Origin: Hungatella effluvii
GTDB taxonomy: Bacteria > Bacillota > Clostridia > Lachnospirales > Lachnospiraceae
Length of the DNA stretch: 64,000 bases
Assembly (NCBI RefSeq): GCF_003201875.1
Contig: NZ_QJKD01000010.1
Coordinates: 1-64,000, forward strand
Direction: 5' to 3'
Part shown: piece by piece, positions 25,750 through 34,529 of the stretch
Numbering within the stretch: position 1 is the first letter of the stretch
How the letters are laid out: each line of letters begins with the position of its first letter
The notes under the pieces: generated by a model
Told to the model about the DNA's origin: nothing
The model's input: only the letters and a program-made list of their open reading frames with translations
The model's database searches: none
Program-made: the position numbers and the translations under genes

Positions 25750-26565
25750 CTAACCTTCTACTTCATCCATCATCTCATACAATTTTCTGAGAGCGTCCTT
25801 AATTCCGCCCACCTCGTCGATCAGCCCCTCTTTCACCGTTTCCTCGCCTACAAGCACGGTTCCCAAGTCCCTTGTCAGCATCTCCGTGTTTAACATCAGG
25901 CGCTTTAACTGGTCGTAAGCGATCGTTGCGTGGTCCGAGACAAAGCTTAAGATCCGGTCCTGAATCATCTCGAAATATTCATACGTCTGAGATGCACCGA
26001 TGACCATGCCCGTCATACGAACCGGATGAACCATCATGGTTCCGGTCGGAACGATAAAGGAGTAATCCGTGCAGACAGCCAGAGGTACGCCGATGGAATG
26101 GCTGCCGCCCAGCACGAGGGACACGGTGGGGATACTTAAGGAAGCGATCATCTCCGCAATCGCCAGACCGGCGTCCACGTCACCGCCCGAGGTATTGAGT
26201 ATCACCAGGAGGCCTTCCACGGAATCATCATCCTCGATTTCTGCCAGTTTTGGAAGGATATGGTCGTATTTCGTCGTCTTGCTGTTTCCCGACAGGTTCT
26301 CGTGGCCCTCCACCTCCCCGATGATGGAGAGCAGATGAATTTTCCTCTTTTTGGAATTGTCATCCAGGGTCATCTGGCCGTACTCTTCCAGCTTTTCGTC
26401 CTCTTTCTGCTCGATATCCTTCTCCGTCTTCTTCTCATCGAGGCGGTCTTTTCTCGTATCTCCGGAAGAGGTGTTTCTCTCGTCTGATCCGCCGTTTCCG
26501 TTCTGGCTTTCTGCTCTGTTATCCGTTTCGCAGTTTGTTTCACTATCTCTTTTATATTCTCTCAT
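25750..26565 (-). CDS. tepA: ClpP-like serine protease (TepA-type)
   Basis: A 271-residue protein of the ClpP/crotonase fold. About 75 N-terminal residues are highly charged and low-complexity (ERNTSSGDTRKDRLDEKK). The protease core shows the catalytic Ser in GGSHSIGVPL, His in MMVHPVR and Asp in TRDLGTVL. The order and length match TepA of Bacillus, a ClpP homologue linked to protein export and sporulation. The ATG at 26565 is preferred over one 18 nt upstream because AGGAGG is ideally spaced for it. It lies 61 nt upstream of ftsK. Confidence 0.88.
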   Translation of the reverse strand: MREYKRDSETNCETDNRAESQNGNGGSDERNTSSGDTRKDRLDEKKTEKDIEQKEDEKLEEYGQMTLDDNSKKRKIHLLSIIGEVEGHENLSGNSKTTKYDHILPKLAEIEDDDSVEGLLVILNTSGGDVDAGLAIAEMIASLSIPTVSLVLGGSHSIGVPLAVCTDYSFIVPTGTMMVHPVRMTGMVIGASQTYEYFEMIQDRILSFVSDHATIAYDQLKRLMLNTEMLTRDLGTVLVGEETVKEGLIDEVGGIKDALRKLYEMMDEVEG

Positions 26566-26660
26566 TCTGATTTCCTCCTGCATGGCTGTATTTTCTGCAT
26601 CATTGTATTTTGGTAGCTTTCTTATGATGTGGAAGGAACCAATATTTTATGCTTTGTACC

Positions 26661-26718
26661 GGCATAAAAAGAAGCACAGGAAGCGGAACGCGTCATTGCG
26701 CTCTTCTTCCTGTGCTTC
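26661..26718 (-). terminator. Intrinsic terminator of the MFS gene
   Basis: GAAGCACAGGAAG at 26671-26683 pairs with the complement ending at 26718, with an imperfect inner stem. On the minus strand it is followed by TTTTTATGCC (complement of 26661-26670). It begins 2 nt past the MFS stop. Confidence 0.85.
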
Positions 26719-26720
26719 AT

Positions 26721-28010
26721 TTATCCATTCTTTTTCATTTTTTTATAACAGAGGAAACAACTCAGGCTTCCGAGAATGCCGGTGCAGAGAAACATGACCG
26801 CCATCCCGGAGCCGGGTCCATACCCGGTCAGCCGGTGAAGAGCTGTCTGAATGCCCCCGTCAGCGCGCATAAACGGTTCAAACACGTAGTCCGCCAGAAA
26901 ACCGCCCAGGAGAATCCCGGTCGGAATCGTCCAGTACTGGATGGCATTTCGCACGGCAAAGATACGCCCCTGCATATTCTGCGGAATCGTCCGGTAGAGA
27001 ATCACATTCTGCCCCGCCATAATAAAAGGAATGGGGATGCTGGCCGCTATGCCGGCAATGCCCCATACGAGAACATTCTGCCCCGCTCCCATCAGAAAAT
27101 CGCCCAGCAGAAAGGAGATGCCTCCCGATAAAAAGATTACCCGGACGCTGTCCTTTGGAAGCTTTACGAAGGAGACGATCAGACCGCCCGCCATGCCTCC
27201 GATCCCCAGAATCCCGCTGACAATGCCGAGCGCGATCTGGTTCTGGCCGCTCCGCGCCAGAATCATGGGAGAAAGGATATTTTCATAGGTCAGCCGTGAA
27301 AAAAAGTTCATAAGCGCCATGCTGATCATCAGATACCAAAGCTGTTTGTGTCCGCGGAGAAATTGAAGCCCCTCCCTCCACGATTCCTGAACCGAGATCT
27401 TCTCTTTCTTTTTCCCTATCTCCGTCCCTCCCGCATTCTCCGGTATCTTAATCCGAAACAGCAGGACAGAAAAAGCAAACAAAAAGGTCGCCAGATCAAA
27501 GACGATGACACCCTTTAACCCTGCAAATGAGGATAAGGATGCGGCCATCACCGGGGTTACCACCGTGAGTAAGGATGATGTGAAGGAATTTAAGCCGCTG
27601 GCCTGGCTGTACTTTTCCTTCGGAACCAGCATCCCAACCGCCACCGTCTCCGCCGGAAACTGAAATGCGTTCATGAAGCCGGTGATTCCATTGACGATAA
27701 AAATGTGCCAGACCGCCAGATTCCCGGAGACCGCAAGCGCCGCCACGGTCAGAGAGCAGACCGCCGCAAGGAGGTCCGCGAGAAGCATGATCGTTTTCTT
27801 ATGGTAACGGTCGATTACCGGCCCGGCAGCGATGCTGGCTGCAATATAGGGAAGCCATGTACAAAATGTCATAAGCGACACGGACATGGCGGAACCGGTT
27901 CTGCCGTAAGACCAGATGATTAAGGCAAAGGAAGTCATGGAACTCCCCAGCTGTGATACGGACTGGCTGAACCAGAAAATGATAAAGTTACGGTATTGTC
28001 TGTCTTTCAT
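26721..28010 (-). CDS. MFS multidrug/macrolide-type efflux transporter
   Basis: A 429-residue major-facilitator protein with about 12 transmembrane helices. The N-terminal RNFIIFWFSQSVSQLGSSMT and the loop GPVIDRYHKKTIML are typical of the MefA/CmlA-like, proton-driven drug exporters. AAGGAGAG precedes the ATG at 28010. Its 5' leader carries a small ORF and mutually exclusive hairpins, suggesting induction by a ribosome-targeting drug. The actual substrate is not readable from sequence. Confidence 0.85.
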   Translation of the reverse strand: MKDRQYRNFIIFWFSQSVSQLGSSMTSFALIIWSYGRTGSAMSVSLMTFCTWLPYIAASIAAGPVIDRYHKKTIMLLADLLAAVCSLTVAALAVSGNLAVWHIFIVNGITGFMNAFQFPAETVAVGMLVPKEKYSQASGLNSFTSSLLTVVTPVMAASLSSFAGLKGVIVFDLATFLFAFSVLLFRIKIPENAGGTEIGKKKEKISVQESWREGLQFLRGHKQLWYLMISMALMNFFSRLTYENILSPMILARSGQNQIALGIVSGILGIGGMAGGLIVSFVKLPKDSVRVIFLSGGISFLLGDFLMGAGQNVLVWGIAGIAASIPIPFIMAGQNVILYRTIPQNMQGRIFAVRNAIQYWTIPTGILLGGFLADYVFEPFMRADGGIQTALHRLTGYGPGSGMAVMFLCTGILGSLSCFLCYKKMKKNG

Positions 28011-28073
28011 AGATTCTCTCCTTATAAATTAAAATAAAAGTAACTCATTCCATTTATAAGTGCAGAATCCACT

Positions 28074-28175
28074 CAGGCGACATCTGTTTCATAAAATCAA
28101 GCGGTATTTCTGCCGCTTACAATTCCTTTTATACGCTCTGTGCCAGATTCGCCTGTCATGAAACTCTGCACAGAG
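28074..28175 (-). promoter_or_regulatory. Attenuator-like leader of the MFS gene
   Basis: Three overlapping inverted repeats lie between the leader ORF and the MFS gene. GCACAGAG (28168-28175) can pair with CTCTGTGC (28136-28143) or, as part of CTCTGCACAGAG (28164-28175), with itself. TCGCCTG (28149-28155) can pair with CAGGCGA (28074-28080). AAGCGG (28099-28104) pairs with CCGCTT (28113-28118). The first partner lies inside the leader ORF codons, so ribosome position would decide which fold forms. Confidence 0.5.
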
Positions 28176-28206
28176 CTGCTGCATTCATTCTGATCACCGG
28201 TGCCAT
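28156..28206 (-). CDS. Candidate 16-residue leader peptide of the MFS gene
   Basis: A 17-codon ORF reading MAPVIRMNAAALCRVS with a TGA stop. GGGAGGGG sits 5 nt before its ATG, a stronger site than many full genes in the window have. Its 3' codons overlap the palindrome CTCTGCACAGAG. Size, ribosome-binding site and position about 150 nt upstream of an MFS drug exporter fit a translational-attenuation leader. It is too short to be judged by coding statistics. Confidence 0.5.
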   Translation of the reverse strand: MAPVIRMNAAALCRVS

Positions 28207-28304
28207 GTTTTCCCCTCCCTTTCAGATATTGAGCACTCTCGGAAACTCCCCTGCACTCGTATTGTGCGGCAGATCTGCTCCCGCAGACCTCCTGCCCTGC
28301 TGTC

Positions 28305-28333
28305 AGTATACCACATTCTCTCTCTCCTGTCCC
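28305..28333 (-). promoter_or_regulatory. Candidate promoter for leader-MFS transcript
   Basis: On the minus strand GGGACA (complement of 28328-28333) and TATACT (complement of 28305-28310) are 17 nt apart. Transcription would begin near 28298, about 90 nt upstream of the leader ORF. The rest of the 341-nt gap to the XRE gene holds only the leader elements. Confidence 0.5.
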
Positions 28334-28351
28334 GCATGAATGACCGCCTTT

Positions 28352-29038
28352 TCATCGATGTCGTCCAAGAAACAATCCAATCCCGGGAAGTAAAAACAGC
28401 GCAGGCGCCGTCACGAGCCGAACAATAAATGGAAAAACGAATGGAAGGCGGCGGTTCCAGCCAGACACAGCTCCCGCGTCAGGCAGAAACGCGGGTACCA
28501 GACACAGCATCGCGGCCGTCAGATACAGGAAAAGGAAGGCCATGGACACTCCAAAAACCGTTCTCCTGATCCAGTTCTGTCTGATTCGTATTTCTCCGAT
28601 AAGGCAAAGTCCGTTCATAAATGCCACAGCCAGGGAAAAAACACATAAGGGCCTCAAAAGCAGCGCAATTAAATAGACCGGGACTGTGTAATAGAACCGG
28701 TAATACCAGCCCATGATTTTATCTTTGATCATCAGGTGAATCACAAGCCCCGCGAGGGCTATGGCTCCCCAGATCAGACAGTTTCTCATAAAACGCTTCC
28801 TTTGTGACCGCTTCTCCTCCCCACTTTCCTCCAGTCTGGAACGTCCGTATAAGACAGTCAGAATATCCGTGGCAAGTACCGCGGCAATGGATTCCAGCGT
28901 CTCAATATCCGGCTGGTTCTTTCCCGTCTCCCAGCTGGAGACCGCCTGCCTCGTCACATGCAGCTGCTCAGCCAGCTGTTCCTGCGACAGTGAGCTCTCT
29001 TTCCTCAGCTTCTTTATGTTTTTTCCGATTTCGTTCAT
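28352..29038 (-). CDS. XRE-type regulator with membrane domain
   Basis: A 228-residue protein. Residues 1-65 form a Cro/cI helix-turn-helix (LRKESSLSQEQLAEQLHVTRQAVSSWETG). A basic linker is followed by four or five hydrophobic helices from about residue 88 to the end. This architecture occurs in membrane-tethered regulators of unknown stimulus. The ATG at 29038 follows GGAGGAG and begins the HTH; the upstream open frame is unrelated. It lies between an MFS exporter and a divergent TetR-MATE pair. Confidence 0.8.
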   Translation of the reverse strand: MNEIGKNIKKLRKESSLSQEQLAEQLHVTRQAVSSWETGKNQPDIETLESIAAVLATDILTVLYGRSRLEESGEEKRSQRKRFMRNCLIWGAIALAGLVIHLMIKDKIMGWYYRFYYTVPVYLIALLLRPLCVFSLAVAFMNGLCLIGEIRIRQNWIRRTVFGVSMAFLFLYLTAAMLCLVPAFLPDAGAVSGWNRRLPFVFPFIVRLVTAPALFLLPGIGLFLGRHR

Positions 29039-29150
29039 ACGCGCTCCTCCTTCTCCATCCTTAAAGAAACCATACCACATACAGCGCCGCACTGTCACGC
29101 AACAAATCATTGCATTCCCCATTTTCAAATATTATCCGTTATTTCAATCA

Positions 29151-29208
29151 AATATTGACCACATGGTCTATTTGTGATATTCTAATAATAGACCATGTGG
29201 TCAATATT
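29151..29208 (+). promoter_or_regulatory. Promoter with twin TetR operators
   Basis: A perfect 22-bp inverted repeat (29151-29172 and 29187-29208). Each arm itself holds a near-palindrome, GACCACATGGTC and GACCATGTGGTC, suiting one TetR dimer each. A sigma-A promoter is embedded: TTGACC at 29155-29160 inside the first site, 17-nt spacer, TATTCT at 29178-29183, with the expected start inside the second site. The tetR RBS follows at 29214. The layout predicts tight autorepression of tetR-MATE. Confidence 0.8.
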
Positions 29209-29228
29209 ATTTTCAGGAGAATGGAATC

Positions 29229-29843
29229 ATGAAACGAGAAGAAAAGAATCAGCAGACCAGACGGCGTATCCTGGAAAGTGCGCTGGCAGAATTTGCAGAG
29301 CAGGGCTATGGGGCCAGCTCTGTCAATACCATCAGTAACGGGGACGGGCTTTCCAAGGGGATAATCTACCACTATTTTCCGACAAAAGACGACTTGTATT
29401 TAGCCTGTGTGGAAGAGTGCTTCCAGATGCTAACTGGCCACTTACAGAGCCATACTAACATGGAAGGCCAAACCGCCGAAGAGCGGCTGGAGCAGTATTT
29501 TCGTGTGAGACTGGATTTTTTCGAACAAAATCCTCAGTACCAAAGAATTTTCTGTGATGCTGTCATCATGCCGCCCGCTCATTTGGAAACTTCCATTCAG
29601 GAGAGAAAAGCCCCGTTTGATCGTTTCAACATCGACAGCTTAAACCGAATGCTGGAGCCGGTATCTCTCCGCTCCGACTTATCAAGGGAAGATGTGGTGG
29701 ACACCTTCCGCCAGTATCAGGACTATATCAACGCCAGATACCAGATGACCGGAAGAGAGCAAATCAATATACGCGACCACGAGGAAAGCTGCCGCAGGGC
29801 GCTGCGCATCCTCCTGTACGGCGTCGTAGAGAGAAAGGAGTAA
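29229..29843 (+). CDS. TetR-family repressor
   Basis: A 204-residue regulator. The N-terminal HTH (residues 10-55) shows RRRILESALAEFAEQGYGA, then the recognition segment SKGIIYHYFPTKDDLY. The C-terminal helical domain would bind an inducer. It sits 4 nt upstream of the MATE gene and downstream of a twin operator, so it very likely represses itself and the exporter until a toxic ligand binds. AGGAG precedes the ATG at 29229; the ATG at 29221 is out of frame. Confidence 0.92.
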   Translation: MKREEKNQQTRRRILESALAEFAEQGYGASSVNTISNGDGLSKGIIYHYFPTKDDLYLACVEECFQMLTGHLQSHTNMEGQTAEERLEQYFRVRLDFFEQNPQYQRIFCDAVIMPPAHLETSIQERKAPFDRFNIDSLNRMLEPVSLRSDLSREDVVDTFRQYQDYINARYQMTGREQINIRDHEESCRRALRILLYGVVERKE

Positions 29844-29847
29844 TGCA

Positions 29848-31224
29848 ATGGACATTCAAAAAACAGCGAATGCATCTGTTTTGGGAGAAATGAAGCCTTC
29901 GAAGGCCATCATCAAGCTGGCGGTGCCCGCCACTCTGGCCCTTTTAGCAAAGGCGGTCTATAATATCGTCGATACCGCTTACATCGGCATGCTGCATTCC
30001 GACACGGCACTGGCCGCCGTCGGCGTGACGCTGCCCCTGCTTCTGATCATGGTTTCGGTTGAAAACATCTTTTCCGCCGGCGCCGCCGTGCTGGCAGGCC
30101 GTCAGCTGGGTGCGAAGGATCAGGAGGGAGCGGGCATTACGGTGACAACCATCGTCGCCCTGTCGGTAGTCATCGGTATGATTCTCTGCGTCGGCGGGCT
30201 CTTCTTTATGGAACCGCTGCTCCGTTCCTTCGGCGCCTCGGAAGCGGTTCTGCCCCAGGCTAAGGACTACGCGTTCTGGATGTTTATCGCCGCGCTGGCC
30301 AATCTGCCGGCCCAAAGCTTAAACTGTGCCGCCAGGGCGGAATCTTCCGTCAAAATTTCTTCCATAGCCGTCATCACAGGCGCCGCCTTAAATGTGGTTC
30401 TGGACCCCGTTTTCATGTTCGACTGGGGCTTGGGCCTGGGTGTGCAGGGAGCCTCCCTGGCCACAACGGTATCTCAGTTTGTCACATTTTTCATCCTGCT
30501 GTGGTTCTATTTGGGCGGCCGCTCCATCATTAAAATTAAGCCGCACTATTTTAAGCCCGACTTTCACATGATAAAAACGGTCACACTGATCGGAATTCCT
30601 TCAGCGGTCATTCAGATCTGTCTTGCAGCGGCCACCTCGCTGACCAATATCGCCGCAAAGCCCATGCCGGACGCCGATTTAATCATTGCGGCCTACGGTG
30701 TCGTCCAGCGTCTGATTCTCATCGGCTGCTACGTCATCATGGGATTTATGCAGGGATATCAACCGGTCGCTTCCTATGCCTTCGGCGCGAAGAACGAAGA
30801 CCGTTTTCATGAGTCTGTCCGTTTCTCCCTCACCGCCTCCCTGCTGCTGACAATCGTGGTGGCCGCGGTCTATATCGCGCTGTCACGGCCGTTCATCCGG
30901 CTATTCAACAGCAATCCCGCCGTGATCGAATACGGTTCCCGGCTGCTGATATCCCAGGTTGCCTTATATCCGGCGTTTGGGCTCTGCTATATGATGACCA
31001 TCACCTTTCAGACCATCGGCGCCTCAAGGTTCGGCCTCTTCCTTTCCATGATCCGCCAGGGTCTCTTTTACGTGCCCTTTATCCTGATTCTGCCGAGGCT
31101 TCTGGGCGTGACCGGCATCTATTTTGCCCAGCCCGCGGCCGATGTTCTTACTATATTAATATGCGTTCTTTCGATCCGCTCCATGAAACGGACAGCTTCC
31201 AGAAATATGAAGGGAAACAGCTGA
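29848..31224 (+). CDS. MATE-family multidrug efflux transporter
   Basis: A 458-residue cation-coupled antiporter with about 12 transmembrane helices in two homologous halves. Typical features are the N-terminal PATLALLAKAVYNIVDTAYIG, LNCAARAE, the DWGLGLGVQGAS loop, and GFMQGYQPVASYAFGAK in the second half. It resembles MepA-type exporters of cationic drugs. Its stop codon is immediately followed by the stop of the convergent gene at 31225, leaving no room for a terminator between them. Confidence 0.92.
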   Translation: MDIQKTANASVLGEMKPSKAIIKLAVPATLALLAKAVYNIVDTAYIGMLHSDTALAAVGVTLPLLLIMVSVENIFSAGAAVLAGRQLGAKDQEGAGITVTTIVALSVVIGMILCVGGLFFMEPLLRSFGASEAVLPQAKDYAFWMFIAALANLPAQSLNCAARAESSVKISSIAVITGAALNVVLDPVFMFDWGLGLGVQGASLATTVSQFVTFFILLWFYLGGRSIIKIKPHYFKPDFHMIKTVTLIGIPSAVIQICLAAATSLTNIAAKPMPDADLIIAAYGVVQRLILIGCYVIMGFMQGYQPVASYAFGAKNEDRFHESVRFSLTASLLLTIVVAAVYIALSRPFIRLFNSNPAVIEYGSRLLISQVALYPAFGLCYMMTITFQTIGASRFGLFLSMIRQGLFYVPFILILPRLLGVTGIYFAQPAADVLTILICVLSIRSMKRTASRNMKGNS

Positions 31225-32382
31225 TTACTGTAAAAACAGCTCCGGCTGCGTCCACGTCTCCATGGCGTCGTGAATGATCTTTAAAAACTCGTCTGTATAG
31301 CCCGGGCCGATATAGCACACAGAGGCTACCTTCTGCCCATCGGAGACGAAGAGATAATGCATGCTGTCGTTTATTACGGCCACATAGGCGGTTTCAAACA
31401 GCACGGAAGAAACCGCCTCCGGATCAGCGCTGCTCCACTGCAGCTGATCCTTCATCATGTTCCTTAAGACCGGCTTCACCAGCCTGGGAAAGCGGAGTTC
31501 CATATAATCCATACGAAGCATCTGGGCATCCGGTCCGTCCTGGACGATCTGAAACTGTACCGGAGCGACGATGGAAGAATGATAGGTAACAGTTCCGCTT
31601 ATGGGACTGTTCTCTGGTGAGACCGCCGTAATGGGCGGAACCGGAAGACTGGTATAAGCCTCACTCAATTCCTTCTGCCAGGACTTCTGCTCTCCCGCCC
31701 ATATAAACACGAGGCAGATGCAGGTTACCGCGACTGCTGAACAGATCGATCTGGCCCGTCCTATGCCAGGGCGTGTTTGACAATTGCGTTCTGGCAGATG
31801 TACGTCACATTTTGTTCCCTTTAAATATTTCCGAATCTGTATATAATCAGACATTCTCCAGAAGATATTTATACCAAACATAAAGACCATCAGGGCGCAG
31901 AGCAGGAAAGGCGTCGCCATGGTGGTCGTATACCAGAAGCCAAATCGACCCAGGATCATCCAGCACCAGAGAGCCATCAGTACGACATCCATGGCGCACG
32001 TCAGAAGGCAGCCATGGCCTGTTTTCTTCAGGGATAGCTCCCCTGCGCTTCGTATTTCTCCGGAAATCTCCGGACTTACAGCCACATCTTTAACGGTCGA
32101 AAATATCAAATACTTCCGCCACACATCACCGACTGCTTCCCACCCTGCCAGACGGTACTGTCCCGTCAATTCCTTTTCATGCTCATCCCGGTACTGGTCG
32201 CAGGGCTCCAGCTTATAGACAAGGCTTCTCGGCTCTTTTCTTTGAAAATTTGCAAAATAATACCCGGTTTTACTGACAAACAGCCCCTGGCTGGCCAGCT
32301 CCGAAAACCAGAGTTCCAGTCCGGCGCTGTTATAAGGACTGACCGGCATCAACTTCCTGATCGTTCTTTTTCGTTTTTCCAT
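31225..32382 (-). CDS. DUF2812-type membrane protein
   Basis: A 385-residue protein. The N-terminal part (residues 15-95: YNSAGLELWFSELASQGLFV and YKLEPCDQYRDE) matches the DUF2812 pattern. Two hydrophobic helices near 130-185 and one near 220 follow, and a C-terminal extracytoplasmic part of about 150 residues. DUF2812 genes usually follow a PadR regulator; none is present here. No enzymatic motif is seen. Confidence 0.7.
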   Translation of the reverse strand: MEKRKRTIRKLMPVSPYNSAGLELWFSELASQGLFVSKTGYYFANFQRKEPRSLVYKLEPCDQYRDEHEKELTGQYRLAGWEAVGDVWRKYLIFSTVKDVAVSPEISGEIRSAGELSLKKTGHGCLLTCAMDVVLMALWCWMILGRFGFWYTTTMATPFLLCALMVFMFGINIFWRMSDYIQIRKYLKGTKCDVHLPERNCQTRPGIGRARSICSAVAVTCICLVFIWAGEQKSWQKELSEAYTSLPVPPITAVSPENSPISGTVTYHSSIVAPVQFQIVQDGPDAQMLRMDYMELRFPRLVKPVLRNMMKDQLQWSSADPEAVSSVLFETAYVAVINDSMHYLFVSDGQKVASVCYIGPGYTDEFLKIIHDAMETWTQPELFLQ

Positions 32383-32436
32383 CTCTTATCCTCCTGTCAG
32401 CGCCGCGTGCGCCCAATCCTTCTCTCGAATCCCTCT

Positions 32437-32832
32437 CTAGGGCTCCAGCGATCCCCTCTCAAAACTGAGATACCTCGTTCCCTGAAAGGTAAGCCTGCCC
32501 ATATCGCCTTCCGCCAGCATCCCATACTCCGTTCCCGATACGCCCAGCTCCATGCGGTCGCCGCTCTCGACCTGAAACGTTGCATAATAAGACGTAAAAT
32601 TTGAATAAATATCCATCGTGTTCTGATTGCTGTGCCGGTGCGAAACCTCCTGACGCTTGGAAGTCACCAACGCCTCCACAGTCAATACCGGAGAGTGGTT
32701 ATTGGAATTCCACTGCGAGATCCCCCGAATCAGGGTAACTACGATCATTACTGCCACGATCAAAAATATAACTCCGAATAAAATCGGAAATAACTGCGTA
32801 AAACCTCCGTAAAAGCCAAAATCACTGTACAT
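32437..32832 (-). CDS. DUF2500-type membrane-anchored protein
   Basis: A 131-residue protein with one N-terminal transmembrane helix (LFPILFGVIFLIVAVMIVVTLI) and an extracytoplasmic beta-rich domain containing ALVTSKRQEVSHRHSN, YYATFQVESGDRMELGVSG and GDMGRLTFQGTRYLSF, as in DUF2500 proteins. Function unknown. The ATG at 32832 follows AAAGGAG. Its stop is 54 nt before the DUF2812 gene on the same strand, so the two may be co-transcribed. Confidence 0.75.
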   Translation of the reverse strand: MYSDFGFYGGFTQLFPILFGVIFLIVAVMIVVTLIRGISQWNSNNHSPVLTVEALVTSKRQEVSHRHSNQNTMDIYSNFTSYYATFQVESGDRMELGVSGTEYGMLAEGDMGRLTFQGTRYLSFERGSLEP

Positions 32833-33004
32833 GACGCCGCTCCTTTTCCCTGTGGCTGTTACCACTCTTTTCTTTCTATTATAGTATGTTGTCAGAATCT
32901 TTTCCTTTCTTTTTCCTTAATATTATTGATTCATTTTTATTTCTAAAAATTAAGGCCGTCTATCGCACACATTTGTATGGTTAATACAAACATATCTTGT
33001 ACGT

Positions 33005-33156
33005 ATCACAATATTTTGATTGTGATTATAACAAGGTATTGACTTTGATACTTTTCCATGGTAAACTACTGAACAATATAAAAACGGTCACTTCAGTAAT
33101 GCCAATGGGGGCAGCGTGGAGATCACTTCGCGCTGCTTTTCTGCAAAATTATGCAG
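33005..33156 (+). promoter_or_regulatory. Promoter, operator-like palindrome and leader hairpins of gltA-acn
   Basis: TTGACT (33039-33044) and TAAACT (33062-33067) are 17 nt apart, a good sigma-A promoter. Just upstream ATCACAAT (33005-33012) is mirrored by ATTGTGAT (33019-33026), a perfect 8-bp palindrome. In the leader GCAGCG (33111-33116) pairs with CGCTGC (33131-33136), followed by TTTT, and CTGCA...TGCAG (33141-33156) forms a second hairpin. This accounts for the 362-nt gap between 32833 and 33194; the left part also holds an AT-rich minus-strand promoter region for the DUF2500 gene. Confidence 0.6.
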
Positions 33157-33194
33157 GCCGTGACTGAATCTAAAGGAAAAGGAGAGAATATCGC

Positions 33195-34526
33195 ATGAAT
33201 AACTTCTTCATCGCACAGACATTTGGTAAATCCTCAAACTATACGGATATTCCAAATCATTTATTCAAGGAACACAACGTAAAAAAGGGTCTCCGCAACG
33301 AGGATGGCACCGGAGTCAGGGTCGGCTTGACGCGTGTATCCGACGTTGTCGGCTATGAGATTCAGGATGGAAAAAAGGTCAATGTACCCGGTAAGCTTTT
33401 CTACCGCGGAATCGAAATCGGCGATCTGGTAAAGGGAAAAGGAAATGCACGGTACGGCTTTGAAGAAACCACATTTCTTCTGTTATTCGGATACCTTCCC
33501 TCCAGGAAAGAGCTGAACGAGTTTTCCGGAATTCTCCGTCATTTTTATCCGCTTCCCGATGAGTTTCTGGAGAAGAATCTGCTTCGTTCCCCATCCCGCA
33601 ATTTAATGAACAGCCTGCAGCAGAGTATCCTTTCTCTCTATAATTATGATGAAGATCCCGACAACGTGGACCCATACCAGACGTTATTAAAGGGAATCAG
33701 CATTCTGGCTAAGCTACCTTCCATGGCCGCCTACGCCTATCAGAGCAAGATTCACTACTATGACAGAGAAAGCCTGATCATCCACTATCCAAAGGAGGAA
33801 TACTCCATCGCGGAGAACATACTCTATATGCTGCGCCGCGACGGCACCTTCACCGAGCAGGAGGCAGACTTACTTGACGTCATGCTGATGATTCACGCGG
33901 ATCACGGCGGTGGAAACAACTCTACCTTTACAAATGTCGTCATCTCCTCCACAGGAACCGACATCTACTCCTCGATCTCCGCATCCATCGGCTCTTTAAA
34001 GGGACCGAAGCACGGCGGCGCCAACATCCGCTGCAGTGAGATGATCTCCGCCATCGAAAAGGAAATTGGCTTAAAGGCCACCGATGCACAGATCAAACAG
34101 GTGATTAAGCGAATTCTTGACAAAGAATTTTATGATAATACCGGCCTCGTATACGGTCTCGGCCATGCCGTCTACACAGTTTCCGATCCGCGTGCCGACT
34201 TATTAAAAACCTGCTGCGAGAAGCTGGCAAAGCAGAAAAAACGTGAAGATGAATACGAATTCCTGACAAGATTTGAAAAAGTTGCCAAAGAAACTCTCGC
34301 CGGAAATGGAAAAACTCTCTCAAACAATGTGGACTTCTACAGCGGATTCGCTTATAATATGTTACAGATACCGGAAGATATGTACACGCCGCTCTTCGTC
34401 TGCGCACGTATGGCAGGCTGGCTGGCGCACAATATCGAGAATAAGATGTATGATGGAAAGATCATGCGTCCGGCGTTCAAATACGTTGGTGAAGCAACAC
34501 CTTACAAGAAGAGAGAGGAAAGATAG
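33195..34526 (+). CDS. gltA: Citrate synthase
   Basis: A 443-residue enzyme that condenses acetyl-CoA with oxaloacetate. The catalytic His/His/Asp set is visible in IHADHGGGNNS, GPKHGGANIRC, GLGHAVYTVSDPRA and NNVDFYSG. The long N-terminal extension before LFYRGIEIGDL is typical of clostridial type I citrate synthases. A 2-methylcitrate activity cannot be excluded. AAAGGAGAG precedes the ATG. Pairing with aconitase, and no other TCA genes here, suggests an incomplete oxidative branch used to make 2-oxoglutarate for glutamate. Confidence 0.95.
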   Translation: MNNFFIAQTFGKSSNYTDIPNHLFKEHNVKKGLRNEDGTGVRVGLTRVSDVVGYEIQDGKKVNVPGKLFYRGIEIGDLVKGKGNARYGFEETTFLLLFGYLPSRKELNEFSGILRHFYPLPDEFLEKNLLRSPSRNLMNSLQQSILSLYNYDEDPDNVDPYQTLLKGISILAKLPSMAAYAYQSKIHYYDRESLIIHYPKEEYSIAENILYMLRRDGTFTEQEADLLDVMLMIHADHGGGNNSTFTNVVISSTGTDIYSSISASIGSLKGPKHGGANIRCSEMISAIEKEIGLKATDAQIKQVIKRILDKEFYDNTGLVYGLGHAVYTVSDPRADLLKTCCEKLAKQKKREDEYEFLTRFEKVAKETLAGNGKTLSNNVDFYSGFAYNMLQIPEDMYTPLFVCARMAGWLAHNIENKMYDGKIMRPAFKYVGEATPYKKREER

Positions 34527-34529
34527 CAT

